Origin: Perilla frutescens
Taxonomy: Eukaryota; Streptophyta; Magnoliopsida; Lamiales; Lamiaceae
Length of the DNA: 64,000 nt
Direction: 5' to 3'
NCBI GenBank assembly: GCA_026008535.1
Contig: BRKX01000006.1
Location: 45,062,664-45,126,663, forward strand
This document shows positions 12,721 through 24,015 of this stretch, piece after piece. The notes under the pieces are model-generated. The model saw nothing but the letters and a program-made list of their open reading frames with translations, was not told the origin of the DNA and did not search any database. The position numbers were made by a program, and so were the translations under genes. How positions within the stretch are numbered: the stretch's first letter is position 1; each line of letters starts with the position of its first letter.

Positions 12721-15700
12721 ATGGCGGACAAGAAGAAAGTTGAAGCCTCTACCAACGAAAACGGTACACTTTTCATTTCTGTAACAAGAACACATATTCA
12801 AAAGAACTGTACAAAAAAGTTAGGGTTTGAACATATTTTAAACTTGTTGCGGGTTTTTTTTTTAACACTAGGAAAGCAAGTATAAACTTGTTATAATTCT
12901 AGCATGATTCTCGTAATATAATACCATACATGTGCCGAATTTTTAAATGGTGAAAAAAGTAAGACAGTAAAGTTAATTTTTTTTTAAATGCCATAATAAT
13001 CAAGATACCATGTTTAACATAACATAGAGAAGCCCCATTTTTAGCATGTTCTAAAACCTAGTTTTAACATAGTTTTAAAGGTATATTTAAAATCATTTTT
13101 CTAGCGTACTCTTTAATGGTGTTTTAAATGATATGTTTAACATTGGAAAGCGTAGACCAAATTTTATCCAGATTTAACGTACTTTTACAGTTATATTTAT
13201 AAGAATTGTTTTAGCATAGTCCATAATGTTGTTTTAGCATGAGTAAATTCCAGTTTTAGCATCTCTCTGTGAGTCTTTTATATTGACAATGTTGAGTGAT
13301 TGTGTGTTATGTCAACGTATGTAGATACTTTGAAGCGTAAAAATCCAGAAACAAATTCATCTGGAGAAATTGATGCAACAAATGCTGAAAGAAGAATGAA
13401 AGCAAGGAATGACAAGGAGAGAAAAAAACAAATTAAATCTCAATTTCTTACTCGCATTCTTGAAGAAGAACTTGATTCTCAAAAAGATAAAGCTCAGTGT
13501 TCATCATCGAAAGTTGAGATGGTCATGGAGAAGAATACAAAGAAGCCAGAAGTTTGGCCATCACTGAAGAGCAGAGCACTCCCAGCACCTCTGACAAAAG
13601 CAATTAGGAGAATGAATGATGCACAAAAGGAAGCTGTCATTAGTATGGGATTTGGAGATATCCTACAGTTGAATGTGATGAATATGCCTCAAAAGTTGAG
13701 CTTTTGGATTCTAGATAATTTCAATCCAAGGCGCTGCCAGATTGAACTTCCAAATAATGGAGGTAGTGTTCCATTTACTGAGCATGATGTTGCAATCGCG
13801 TTTGGGTTTCCACAAGGTGAAACACTTGTCGAAAGAAGGAAAATGAATCATCCATGTAAGCTTATGGATAGCTGGAGAAAGGAGGTGAAGAAACAAAAGT
13901 ACAAAATCCTACCGTCTGACATTGTTACAAAGATGATCGAGGATGTTGAAGGTGGAAGGTGGTTCAAGATACATTTCATGGTCTTGCTGACAAGTTGCCT
14001 TATAGAAAATGGAGGCAACGGTTATTTAGCTCCAAAGATCATGCATCTGTTAGATGATATTGAGAATGTGTCAAAATTCAACTGGTGTGAATTCACACTT
14101 AGAGCCTTGGTTGAGCATGCAAGTACCTGGCACACAAATAAGGAAAAAGACTTCACAGGCCCTATGTTGTTCTTGACTGTAAGACTCCATATCTATATTT
14201 CATTTTAGCAAATATTTGTATAAATTTTACACTATTTTTTATTATTATCAATACTAATTAGTAAAATAATTGAACAATGCAACAGCTTGTGTATGTCGAT
14301 AGGGTAGTCCTGTACACGAGATATGTACCCAGATCTGTGCCGTTGATACAACAATGGACAAATACTTTGTTAGTTGACAGAGAAGAACTGGAAGAGAGTG
14401 CAGGTGGATTTGGGTTAGGGTCAGTTTCTGAACCTTATTATGGTGAGGAGGATGAGACAGATGAAGATGAAGGAGACGAAGTTGAAGAAGAGGAAGATGA
14501 AGGAGAGGAAGATGAGGAAAATGAGGAAGAGGAAGAGGATGTGACTCACCATTCTGATCCCAGTCCGAGCTGCTCCCAACAACCTATTGAGCAAATTCGG
14601 AAAGGGATAATGAAGAATGCAAAGAAAGCTGTTGCAGCTATCGAAAAAATAATTACTATTGTCAATGATGCTCCGCATGAGATGCTGAGAAAAAAAGAAT
14701 TCAAGAGGATGGTTCAAGCTGCACTTCTGGTGACAAAGGCAGAATCATCTGAGCAAAATGTAAACACAACACCAGAAATTGATGATGATTTCTGGGCCTG
14801 TCCAGAGCACATTGCTGCGATTGAGGAGTTAGAGAAAGCTGCATTGAGAAGAGATGATGTCAAGAGGAAGTTAGATGGTTTCCCTACTCTGAGCCTTGAT
14901 GATAACTATGAGAGATGGGACGCAGTCCTTAAAGTTGCTCAGGAGAATGAAATGATGATGACGGATGAAAATGAAGAAAGAATTGCTGGAGAGAATGAGC
15001 CATTGGTACCTCTTCACACTCAAGATGAAGATGAATATGTTACTCCTATTCATTTTGGACCAACTATGAGTGATGAAGAGCATACAGAGAAAGGTACTGC
15101 TGAGGAAGGAGATGAAGGAGAACAGACTGAGAAGATACCTGAGGAAGAAGGTGAAGGTGAAAAGAAAGATGATGTAAGTAATATTCTGCCATTGATTTTG
15201 CATTGAATATCTTGCTCAGATTATTGTCATCTTAATATCAGAAGCATACTCCAAACTTACAGGTTGCTGAGACAAATACTGAGAAGGTTGCTGGAAATGT
15301 TGTCACTCAAGAAGAAGAACATGAACATGAGAAAGAACATGATGTAAGTATTTTAGCATGACATGTAACTCATTTTAGCATGATCAATCACATATTTTAG
15401 CATCAATCTGTAATTGAATGTAGCATTTCCTGAAAAACTAACAATAACACAATAATCCAAACTTGCAGGCTGTTGATAAAAACACAGAGAAACAAAGTCA
15501 AGCTGTGGAGAAAATTGTTGACACTCCACATGAAGAAGAACAAGTTTGTAATGTTGAAGAAGAATCTGTAAGTTACATTTTAGCATGCTTTATAAATCAT
15601 TTGAGCATTGTCAAATATATATTTTAGCATCAGTCTGTAATTCAATTTAGCATTACCTGAAAAACTAATAATCACACAATAATCAAAACTTCCAGGGTAT

Positions 15701-17393
15701 TCATAAAAACACAGACAAAGAAGATCAAGCTGTGGAGCAAACTGATGACACTACACACGAAGAGGAACAAGTTTCTACTGCTGAAGAAGAATCTGTAAGT
15801 TACATTTTAGCATTCTGTATAAATCATTTTACAAATTTGTCCAAATTTACTTTAGCATGCACTACCTTTCCAAGCAAAACATTGATAAGATATTATATAA
15901 AATTTTCAGCGTCGTCGCGCTGTGAGAAAGGATAAGAAAAAGATTGTTGAGAGGGATTCTGAGGCTGAGGTAAATAAATATTAAATGATTTACATATTAT
16001 TATACTTCATAGAATTTTATCATGATAACCAATCTTGGCGTAACAACTATGATTTCGTATAATTGTGTAGGGATACACAAGGATGGTCACAAGGACTAAA
16101 TCATCTTTGAAAAAAACTGACAAGATTGTATCTCCTTACCAAGAGAGAGCAATAACAACAAATGAAAAGTTGACCAAGATTGAGAAGGAATTGTACATGT
16201 GGTTGATGATGAATGAGGAAGCAAATGAGTAATTTTCATATATGGTCCTTCAATATTTTTTCATATTATAAAATAAAATTATTTTGAAAACATCTCACAA
16301 AAAACTGATTTTTGCAGAAATGATTTTCTTTATTCGGATGATGATGTCTTCATTGGAAGGAATGAATTGAAGACATTAGCTCCTGGAGCATACGTTAGCT
16401 ATGCCGTTATCGATGTATGGAGCACCATCCTGAATCAGAAAGAAAAATTGAAAGCTCTGAACTCCCCGAGAAGATTCTTCAGTTCAACGGACACAACTGT
16501 AAGTGATTTGGAGATCTTCAGTCCGATGCTAAAATGTTTATATCTATATGCTAATATGTGCATTCCACGGTGCTAAAATTGTTATACTAAGGCTTTTTTT
16601 GTATATTGTACAGTGGAAAACAATTTCAGAGCCTGTTGCAGCATGGGATGAGGAGAAAAGAATGTCCAAATTTTGTGAGACACTGCTTGGAGAGATTCAA
16701 AGGTTCAAAACGCTCAACATTGCAGAAATTGAAATGGTAAAACAAATATATACATAAGATTTTTAATTATAGAAGAACAAAACTCACATTATCTTACTAT
16801 TCATGTGCAGTTCATCTTTCCCATATACAAGTCAAACCATTACTATATTGTTTCCATCTGTCTTTGCAAAAACAAAGTCGACATACTCGACAACTCTTCA
16901 GTGCTAGATGGTGAAGAAAGAGTCAAGTATGGAGACATCCCCGAACTCACGGTATGAACAACTAAACAAATACAAATGTTAAATATTCATCAGAACACGA
17001 CTAACAATCAAAAATATACAGGTCAAATTTCTGGTACAATTCTTGAGGAATAATGGACAAAGTAGAAAAGCGGCACAACTGTTGAAGAATTTCAACTTTG
17101 CTGAGAGACTGAAGATGCCGTGGAGGAATGAAACCAACAAAATTGACTGTGGGGTATTTGCGATGAGACATTTGGAAACATACAAGGGAGACGGGCTGAA
17201 GAATTGGAAATGTGGAATAAAGCCAAACAATCTAAAACAGCTCAGGTTTATGAGAGCCAAATATTGTGCTGCAATTCTCAGTGCAGACAGTAATATCCGA
17301 GCTGTGAGGAACAAAGCAGAGGCAAGTTTATTCTACAGGATGTTAAGTCAAGATGGTCCGATCAGTGCTGAAGAATTTCTTCTGTCTCAGTGA
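12721..17393 (+). CDS. Intact ULP/C48-like cysteine protease gene (copy B), 12 exons
   Basis: ULP proteases remove SUMO or related peptides; the substrate of this one is unknown. Exons are 12721-12763, 13325-14178, 14286-15173, 15263-15343, 15469-15567, 15696-15794, 15910-15969, 16071-16228, 16318-16498, 16614-16736, 16811-16951 and 17022-17393. All introns have GT-AG borders and the phases fit, giving 1032 codons without a stop. A conserved N-terminal region (about 75-295) contains FWILDNFNPRRCQIEL and IENGGNGY. An acidic tract (about 345-385) follows, then three related acidic repeats (exons 4-6) and a basic RRRAVRKDKKK segment that may be a nuclear signal. The protease domain (about 810-1032) has His872 (NHYYIV), Asp889 (DILDNS) and Cys952 (DCGVF). 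The usual oxyanion Gln is Glu (946). Related genes in plants are carried by Mutator-like elements (Kaonashi type); no transposase is seen here. Confidence 0.85.
12980..13280. repeat. ATTTTAGCAT motif array in intron 1 of copy B
   Basis: Intron 1 contains TTTTAGCAT at several places (for example near 13040 and 13210-13260) together with variants TTTTAACAT and TTCTAGCGT. The array sits at the same place as the one in intron 1 of copy A. Confidence 0.75.
15263..15909 (+). repeat. Triplicated exon-intron unit inside copy B
   Basis: Exons 4 (81 nt), 5 (99 nt) and 6 (99 nt) and the introns after them are related. Unit starts are 15263, 15469 and 15696, so the periods are 206 and 227 bp. Exons 5 and 6 both end with codons for EEES before GTAAGTT, and both introns contain TTTTAGCAT, CAGTCTGTAATT-like text and CTGAAAAACTAA before the acceptor. 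Each exon is a multiple of three, so unit number can change without breaking the frame. The encoded repeats are acidic and Glu-rich. Confidence 0.85.
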
Positions 17394-17796
17394 TTTGTAA
17401 TCTTAAACAAATTCTACTACTATTCTCAAGACAATTTATCATGAACATTATGTTTATTAATATTAGATTAATTTCATTTTCACGCAACAGTTCAAATACT
17501 AAGAGGAACTGTTCATATGATATATTAGAAAAGTGCTTGATAAAGTCAAAAGTGATACTCGTACAATACATAACTATTACGTCCATATTTTGACTTTTTA
17601 AAAAATAAATAAATTAGGGGGCATGTGTATGGTGAATCTGCCTCAATGCATTTGCACTGAGTTCAGAATAGGCTTTTCCGCTTTTAGACACTGAAACTTT
17701 TAATGGAATCAAATAAAAAAATTAAATTATTGAGGATCGTGTTGTAATTATTTATAAGTTGAAATATTTTTTGGATAGTTGAAAATGCTGAGGTCT

Positions 17797-17835
<39 letters not shown>

Positions 17836-19473
17836 TCTCTCCATACAAATTTTATAAGGAACTTAAGGATCGACCTCGAAGTTGCAAGCATACAAAGTTT
17901 CAAATATTTTCAATTGCAAAGTCTAACCTAACAGAAGACCTCGATATAAAACTGCACAAGCAATATTATAGTTAATTTGAATGACAAAATATAGCATAAT
18001 CAATTATGTAATAAAAGATTTTGTAGATTCTATACTAGGTATATATCATATGTATTTGTAAATTATAACACACATCACTATATATATTGGGAGTGAGTTT
18101 TACGGGTCAAAATTTATAAAATGGGTTAAGATTCAGATTCAAAAATAATAAAGCACGAGCAGAATTATAAATATCCGGTTAGATATATATGAGCTATGAG
18201 TTGATTAGATCAGAATCTTAATAAGCTAGGCTTACAAAATTTAAACTCGAGTATTTCATAAGTTGTGTTTTATGAGATATATAATAAAATATTGGTTTAA
18301 TTTCCAATGAAAATGCTTCTAAAAGTAGGTTGTGAGAGTTGAGGGGATAAGATGGTCCATGTTTTCCAACTAATTGTAATTAAATAAAATCCTTAGCTAT
18401 TAAAGTTAAGGCCTCTCCTCATCTAAAATGGGACCGGCTTTTCCTTTTTCCATAAAATTTTCCAATTTGCTAGATCCCCAAAATCAACTATTTCTCACCA
18501 TAGGACAAAATATTGACCTGCTTTGGGTGTTTATTTGTCTATGTCAATAGATCAACATTAATTTAATCAAGTCGTCACACAAAATAAGTTTAACATCATA
18601 TGGCATGTAATATTATAAAATTAAATTTGGTGGACTATATTGTTGGATTTTTCGGATTCAACCTTTATACGCCAATTTATTTGAGAAAAGACAGTCCTCC
18701 GATCCAATTCCAAACTCTCAAATAAATGAAATTTAATTTTATGACTGGGTCAGGTAATCGAAGGTTCCAATTCAACTTGTTGAAACCGAACCGTATTAAT
18801 AATCATGTAGTTTGACCCGAATTTTTTCTATTTTTAATTTATTTAGGGAGGTTAGTACTTAGTACTCATTTTGCGTATATCATATATATTTACGTGAGTC
18901 ATCAATATAAATTTATTATATATAGTTTTACTGATTATTTAGATGTTTTGAATTTATAATTACGTACGTGATGTATTATTCTTTCACGTTATAAAAACAA
19001 AAATATGTATGTATGTATATATTTATTTATTTTACTTACACATCTGATCTGTGGTATGTATGTATGTATATTTTTTTTAGTTTTGTCAACTCACTAACTG
19101 ACTGGAAATTGGCTACACGATTAATTAATTAATAGCACAATCAATTTATTGTGTCAATTATGTTGAGTTCAATTTCTCTTATTTGATTATTTATATGTGA
19201 ATTAGATGCTAATATTGTGTGTGTGTGTGTGTGAGTGTGTATGGATATCGCTATTAAAATAAAAAATTAATTAGGGTTTTGATATATAAAATTAGTTTAG
19301 AGGTGTGGAAATGTACATCACTATTACTCTGTAATAATTTTCCAGCTTACGTATGGAAGTATGAAAATTCGTCCAAATGCATTTTTTTTTCTTTGAAAGA
19401 AAACATTATATGATAAATTATATATTGAAAGATAAAAGTTACAATATATCACACATAACCAACTAGGTTTATT
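17394..19473. other. AT-rich intergenic region with (TA)n run
   Basis: No gene is visible. It holds a (TA)n tract at about 17802-17832, a (GT)n tract near 19216-19233 and short GTAT repeats near 19005-19070. The right border of the ULP-bearing unit should lie here but no terminal repeat was recognised. Confidence 0.5.
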
Positions 19474-19646
19474 CCATTGGAGATGGTCTAGTGGTGGAAT
19501 GATGTAAATGTTTCAAGTTTGAATATCCCACCAGCATCATTACATGTTCACCTGTCATATCCGATTTTGTATGGTTTGTAGGCTATTACACATTAAAATT
19601 TATTCAAGATAGTGATTATGAGCGACCCTTATCAAAAAATAAATAA
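19474..19646 (+). mobile_element. tRNA-derived SINE
   Basis: An A box (GATGGTCTAGTGGTGG at about 19482) is followed about 30 nt later by a B box (AGTTTGAATATCCC at about 19516), then by a short body and a GACCCTTATCAAAAAA tail. This is the layout and length of plant SINEs. Borders are approximate; no clear target duplication was found. Confidence 0.55.
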
Positions 19647-20037
19647 TCAACAGGGAAAATTAAAAACTCATTACTTGCTAATACTATCAAGATTCATCAA
19701 AACAACCCTTTTTTTTTTTTTTTAATTGAGGAAAGAGGACGGTTGATTTCGAACTCAATACATTTTTTTTTGCTTAAGGATCTCCACAAATTAAATGTTC
19801 CGATCGTGGAACGAAACTTGGGACAATTATCGCCACTAGTGTTCCATTTTTTTTCTCAGAAATTAAAGTTGTGGTAGAATCACGCGCAAGAAAAGTGCGT
19901 GGACCAGTTTGTATTGAATCCATACAACACACCTTTAAAGGGGAGTGGTCCTAAATTTGCAACTCAAACTTTCTCCCCCAACTACCATTTTTAGCCCCCC
20001 CCCCATACACAAATGATTATCTATTTATTAATATATA

Positions 20038-21769
20038 CTAATATTGCACCCGTGCATCGCACGGAGAGTGGGGTACACATTTAAAATTTTATTAAAATAT
20101 GATCATAATAAAAAAATATTGCTTCAATTATCGTACTGAAACAAAACCCATGCATAGTGTAAAATATAAATCATGAATTGAAGTATAATTTACATCTTCA
20201 ATATAAATCATGAATTGGTAGGACATCCATTACATTGTATTTCTCAGGGTTCAGAGTGTTTTTCAACTTTTCCAATAATGTATGTTATAATAAAAAATTA
20301 TATATATTAGTAAAACTAAAAAATATAAACAATATAAATTGAAATTTTAATATTAAGTGTAGTTAATACCAAAAAGCAAACCCTTCATCAAATGGACAAC
20401 TCTTGTAAAGATGTGAAATCTCAAAATTGGAGCATGTAGTGTGGAAAACCTTCATCCACGATGTGGATAACTTTCGTATAGGAAGAAGAAATGAATTTGA
20501 ACAAATATTAGGTTGTTCTATATTTCATCATATTATATTGAAAAACGTATAAACCGCCTTCCACAAATTCGATATTAAACCGCTCGAGATCTGACTTCAT
20601 CATGGTACCGTATATATGGTCACCGACACGATCATGGAGAATTATCTCGAGAGTTGGTTTAGCATGCGATCTTCCATATGGTGGTTGTTCGTACACACGA
20701 ACAACTTAAGTTTCAATATCAATTTATATATGGAATAGCCGGTTTCCCTAACCCTCTCAACTAAACTGAAAAATGGAGACACGAAGTTATGATTTGGAAT
20801 GAATTAATTTCTTGTAAAATGCAATAGAGCGTTTGATTTGTATGCATACCATACGGATCTATTTATAAAATTGTACGAAGAAAAATATTTATGGTATGAA
20901 TTGAATTTTTTAATGAATTGGATTTGTTCCATTTTATATGGTTTATATATGCACACAAATCTTAAAAATATATGTGATAATATATCTTTAACGTATGAAA
21001 ATTAATGATGAATGTTCATATATATTATATTATACATTATACATATTATTAGTAGATTAATAGATATCATTAGATAATATTGCGGGGAATATCTTATTAA
21101 TGTGGAGATGATTATACAACATTTACATTGAGATATTGCAGATTTTATAAATGAATTAAAAAAATTCATTTCATGAAGTGCGTGTATTATCAGTAGAATT
21201 TTTAAGGGGAATATTTAATTAGATTAAGTTCATTATATGTGATTTATATATCCTCAACCCAATATTAGGTCCTAGATACCATTCTCATTTAATATTTCAT
21301 ATATTAATTCCTAATATAAATAGATATGGTGTGTGTATATATAATCAAATTTATCCATATATAATATAAATATATACACAAATTCCTAATATTAATATTA
21401 ATATTTCACGGCTGAGAGTTGTTCATCTCTAATATTAATATTCATATATTAATTCTTAATATAAATAGATATGGTGTCTATGTATATATATAATGAAATT
21501 TATCTATCCTAATATCTATCACTAATATTATATATACGTAATCTATATATTAAGAGAAAATATTAGCTTCTCAATTAGTATAAATAGATATGGTGTCTAT
21601 GTATATATATAATGAAAGTTATCTATCCTGATATCTATCACTAAATTATACATATGTAATCTATATATTAATAGAAAATATTAGCTGCTCAATTAGAAAT
21701 AGTGATTTGGGCGGGAAAAATTGTTATTTCTATTTCCAATAACTATCTTACTTTTAGATAATATATAGA
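20038..21769 (-). mobile_element. Probable non-autonomous Helitron
   Basis: On the minus strand the element would begin TCTATATATTATC after an A (21769) and end near 20038. About 10 nt before that end is a GC-rich hairpin, CCGTGCGATGCACGG. A 5' TC, a 3' hairpin and insertion between A and T are Helitron hallmarks. The last bases read TTAG rather than the expected CTRR, so the 3' end may be mutated or misplaced. An RPA-like fragment on the same strand supports the call. Two near-identical AT-rich segments near 21480 and 21600 are internal duplications. Confidence 0.5.
20508..20703 (-). pseudogene. RPA70-like OB-fold (DUF223 type) fragment in the Helitron
   Basis: About 65 residues resemble the first OB-fold of plant RPA1-like proteins: RVYEQPPYG, LEIILHDRVGDHI and VEGGLYVFQYN. 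Such proteins bind single-stranded DNA and are commonly carried by plant Helitrons. The frame is closed by TAA just upstream and ends soon after, so this is a fragment. Confidence 0.55.
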
Positions 21770-21806
21770 TAAGGGAGCTCTCGTTCCCCAATCTAAGCCA
21801 TACCTC

Positions 21807-23121
21807 TGAAGTTTTTTTCTTTTTTTTCTCAAGGAAAACACTCTCACGGGTGGGGGATTAGGCCGATCCCCAACCTGTACATATTAACATAATGGAACTA
21901 ATACATCATCCGGGGGAGTCCAAAAGTGACTCCCCCTCCAAAAAGATAGAATATACATATGAACCTGTGTAAGATAAAACCGTAACAGGGAGAAATAAGC
22001 TAAGTACTAAAATTAAACTATAGGACTCCAAAGCTGGACCTAAGGAGGAAAATAGCAAAGTAAAATGAAACAATAACATAACCAAATATACAATGACATG
22101 AAAGAAAATATAGTCAATGTCAGAACCTGAAGTTAGGATAGCCCAACTAGTCCATCATAACCAGGGAAGACAGGGGCCTCGGGGCCGTCTGAGCATCAAA
22201 AATGTGTAAGCCGTCAACCTCATGACTGAGTCTGGCAAGGAAATCAGCAGGGCGATTGCCCTCTCTGTTGATGTGTGTGATTCGAACATGACGGTCTCAG
22301 AGTAGAAGATGTAGTCTAGAGAAGACTTCCCTAAGCTGACTCGAACCTCGAGCACCAGATGTGATGACTGTGACCACAACCACTGCGTCGAGCTCGATCC
22401 AAACATGGGAGGCCGTCTAGGGAAGGAGGAGGAACTCTTGGAGGAGGGGACCAGAGCTCCGCCTCAAAACTGGAACTGGCCTGCAGCGGGAGACAATAGG
22501 AGATGAGCAGCTCACCACGATGATCTCTAAGGAGCCCGCCCCCCGCTGCAGTCTGCTGCGCATGGTCGAATGATCCATCGGAATTCAGCTTTACCCACGG
22601 CTCTGAAGGAGGCTGCCAAGTGACTGCATGGGACCTGAGAGGACGCCTGACAGTCTCGATAGGCGGCATGAAATGAACCTGTGGAAAGCAACCGGCCCAC
22701 TGGGGAGACAGGAGCTTGCCACTGAGCATAAGCTGATGAAGATGCCGAGTAACCTGAAAAATAATATGAGATGACCGAAAGGGACGACCTCTGTGCTTGC
22801 GGTCGTTCCTCTCAGTCCAAGTAAACCATAAAATCAGGCATGTGATCAGAAAACAGATGTGACGTTGTGTGGCACGTGGAATGAGGTGCCTCCAGAAACT
22901 AAGTGCGTGTGAAATATGTGTAAAGTGTGGTGGTGTGATGTGAAACCATGGAGAGAAGTGCATCCAAACCGCATGTACAGATTCCCCCTGAAGAAAAAGG
23001 TGAGGAACGGATTCAGTACTAGGAATAGAACAGCAGGGGCACCTAGAAACTAGGGGGATCTCCCTAGTCAGAAGCTTGGCGTCGACAGGTATGCGATCAA
23101 AGTAGCCATACGTGTGAAGTT
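21807..23121 (-). mobile_element. 5'-truncated LINE with 7-bp target duplication
   Basis: The insertion is flanked by TGAAGTT at 21807-21813 and 23115-23121. On the minus strand it ends in an A-rich tail (T-rich on plus, 21812-21829) as expected for a LINE. Only the 3' part of the second reading frame is present. Confidence 0.75.
22140..23114 (-). pseudogene. LINE reverse transcriptase C-terminus: zf-RVT and RNase H
   Basis: Read from 23114 down, the frame encodes a zf-RVT segment (SRCPCCSIPSTESVPHLF) and then a linker with W.ERNDRKHRG. RNase H follows with WVKLNSDGSF, the catalytic Asp region, and FEAEL. A frame break follows FEAELW near 22450. The other frame continues with VWIELDA and HINREGNRPADFLAR, the usual RNase H C-terminus, and reaches a stop near 22150. 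The polymerase core is missing because of 5' truncation. Confidence 0.75.
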
Positions 23122-23392
23122 ATAAGTATATCAATACTTTTTTTTATTGTAACTAATGATATATTGATATTGTTTAATGTTAATACTCTTACTTTTCATT
23201 TATTTAGAACAAATCTTAATTCGTCAGACTGTCAAACATTAAGTTTTTTTTTGTGATGTTAACATGTTTACCCGATTGTGTGATATTATTGCATAAATTG
23301 TTATAATAATTCATTTTTCGTGGTCTAGAAGTATTAAAGCGAGATGAGTCTGTAATTTTTTAAGTGAAAAAGGTCAAAAAAATACTCAAAAG

Positions 23393-24015
23393 TATTGGCT
23401 CATTCATGATTAGATGCTGAAACTATGATTTGGCTCTATCGACCACTTAAACTAATTTAAATGGTACAAATAAACAATTTCATAAAAAAAATATTAATTT
23501 TCATTAATAATTAACGTTAATTAAACATGCAAAACTTTTACAACCCAATTATAAGCGATTCAGATAATAACATCGTGCAATGTACATGTATATTTGGAAA
23601 GCTCTCATCATAGGTTTTCCGATAGTATTCTCAATTTGTTAGTTGAATGTCGAATGATGGAATAACTGGACAGATTAATTTCGGAGGCGAGGATTTATAT
23701 TCGCGAGTTAGATTGAAAATTTTGATGACGATTTGACGTCGAATATCGAAATTGAATGAGCAGTTTAACACTCTTAAACATGAGATATATAATAATTAAT
23801 GACCTCAATTTGTTCGATTGGCAACTATAAAAGATACAATCAAACCTCAAATCGCACCGTCAAATTTAACTTCATGTTTAATTAACATTATTTATTAATA
23901 AAAACACTAATAAAGTTGACATAAATATTTATTAATTTGCAATATTTAAAAATAATTTAAGGAGCTAATTGAGTCAAGTAATAGTTTCAGTGTCTAATTG
24001 AAAACGAGCCCATGC
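23393..24015. mobile_element. Foldback-type element with long imperfect inverted repeats
   Basis: The left arm (near 23395-23540) contains GGCTC, ATTAGATGCTGAAACTAT and GTTAATTAAACATG. The reverse complement of the right arm (near 23870-24013) contains GGCTCG, ATTAGACACTGAAACTAT and GTTAATTAAACATG in the same order. The arms are about 150 bp with a loop of about 330 bp. No coding content. The family is not recognised; a Mutator-type MITE is possible. Confidence 0.6.

Noticed and set aside
13300..13324. Upstream ATG for the second exon of the intact ULP gene
   Set aside because: The stretch ends in a good acceptor (GTATGTAG) and the 43-nt first exon from 12721 fits in phase and is mirrored in copy A.
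22155..22406. Separate small gene on the minus strand
   Set aside because: It is the wrong frame of the LINE RNase H end; the neighbouring frame has the HINREGNRPADFLAR motif.
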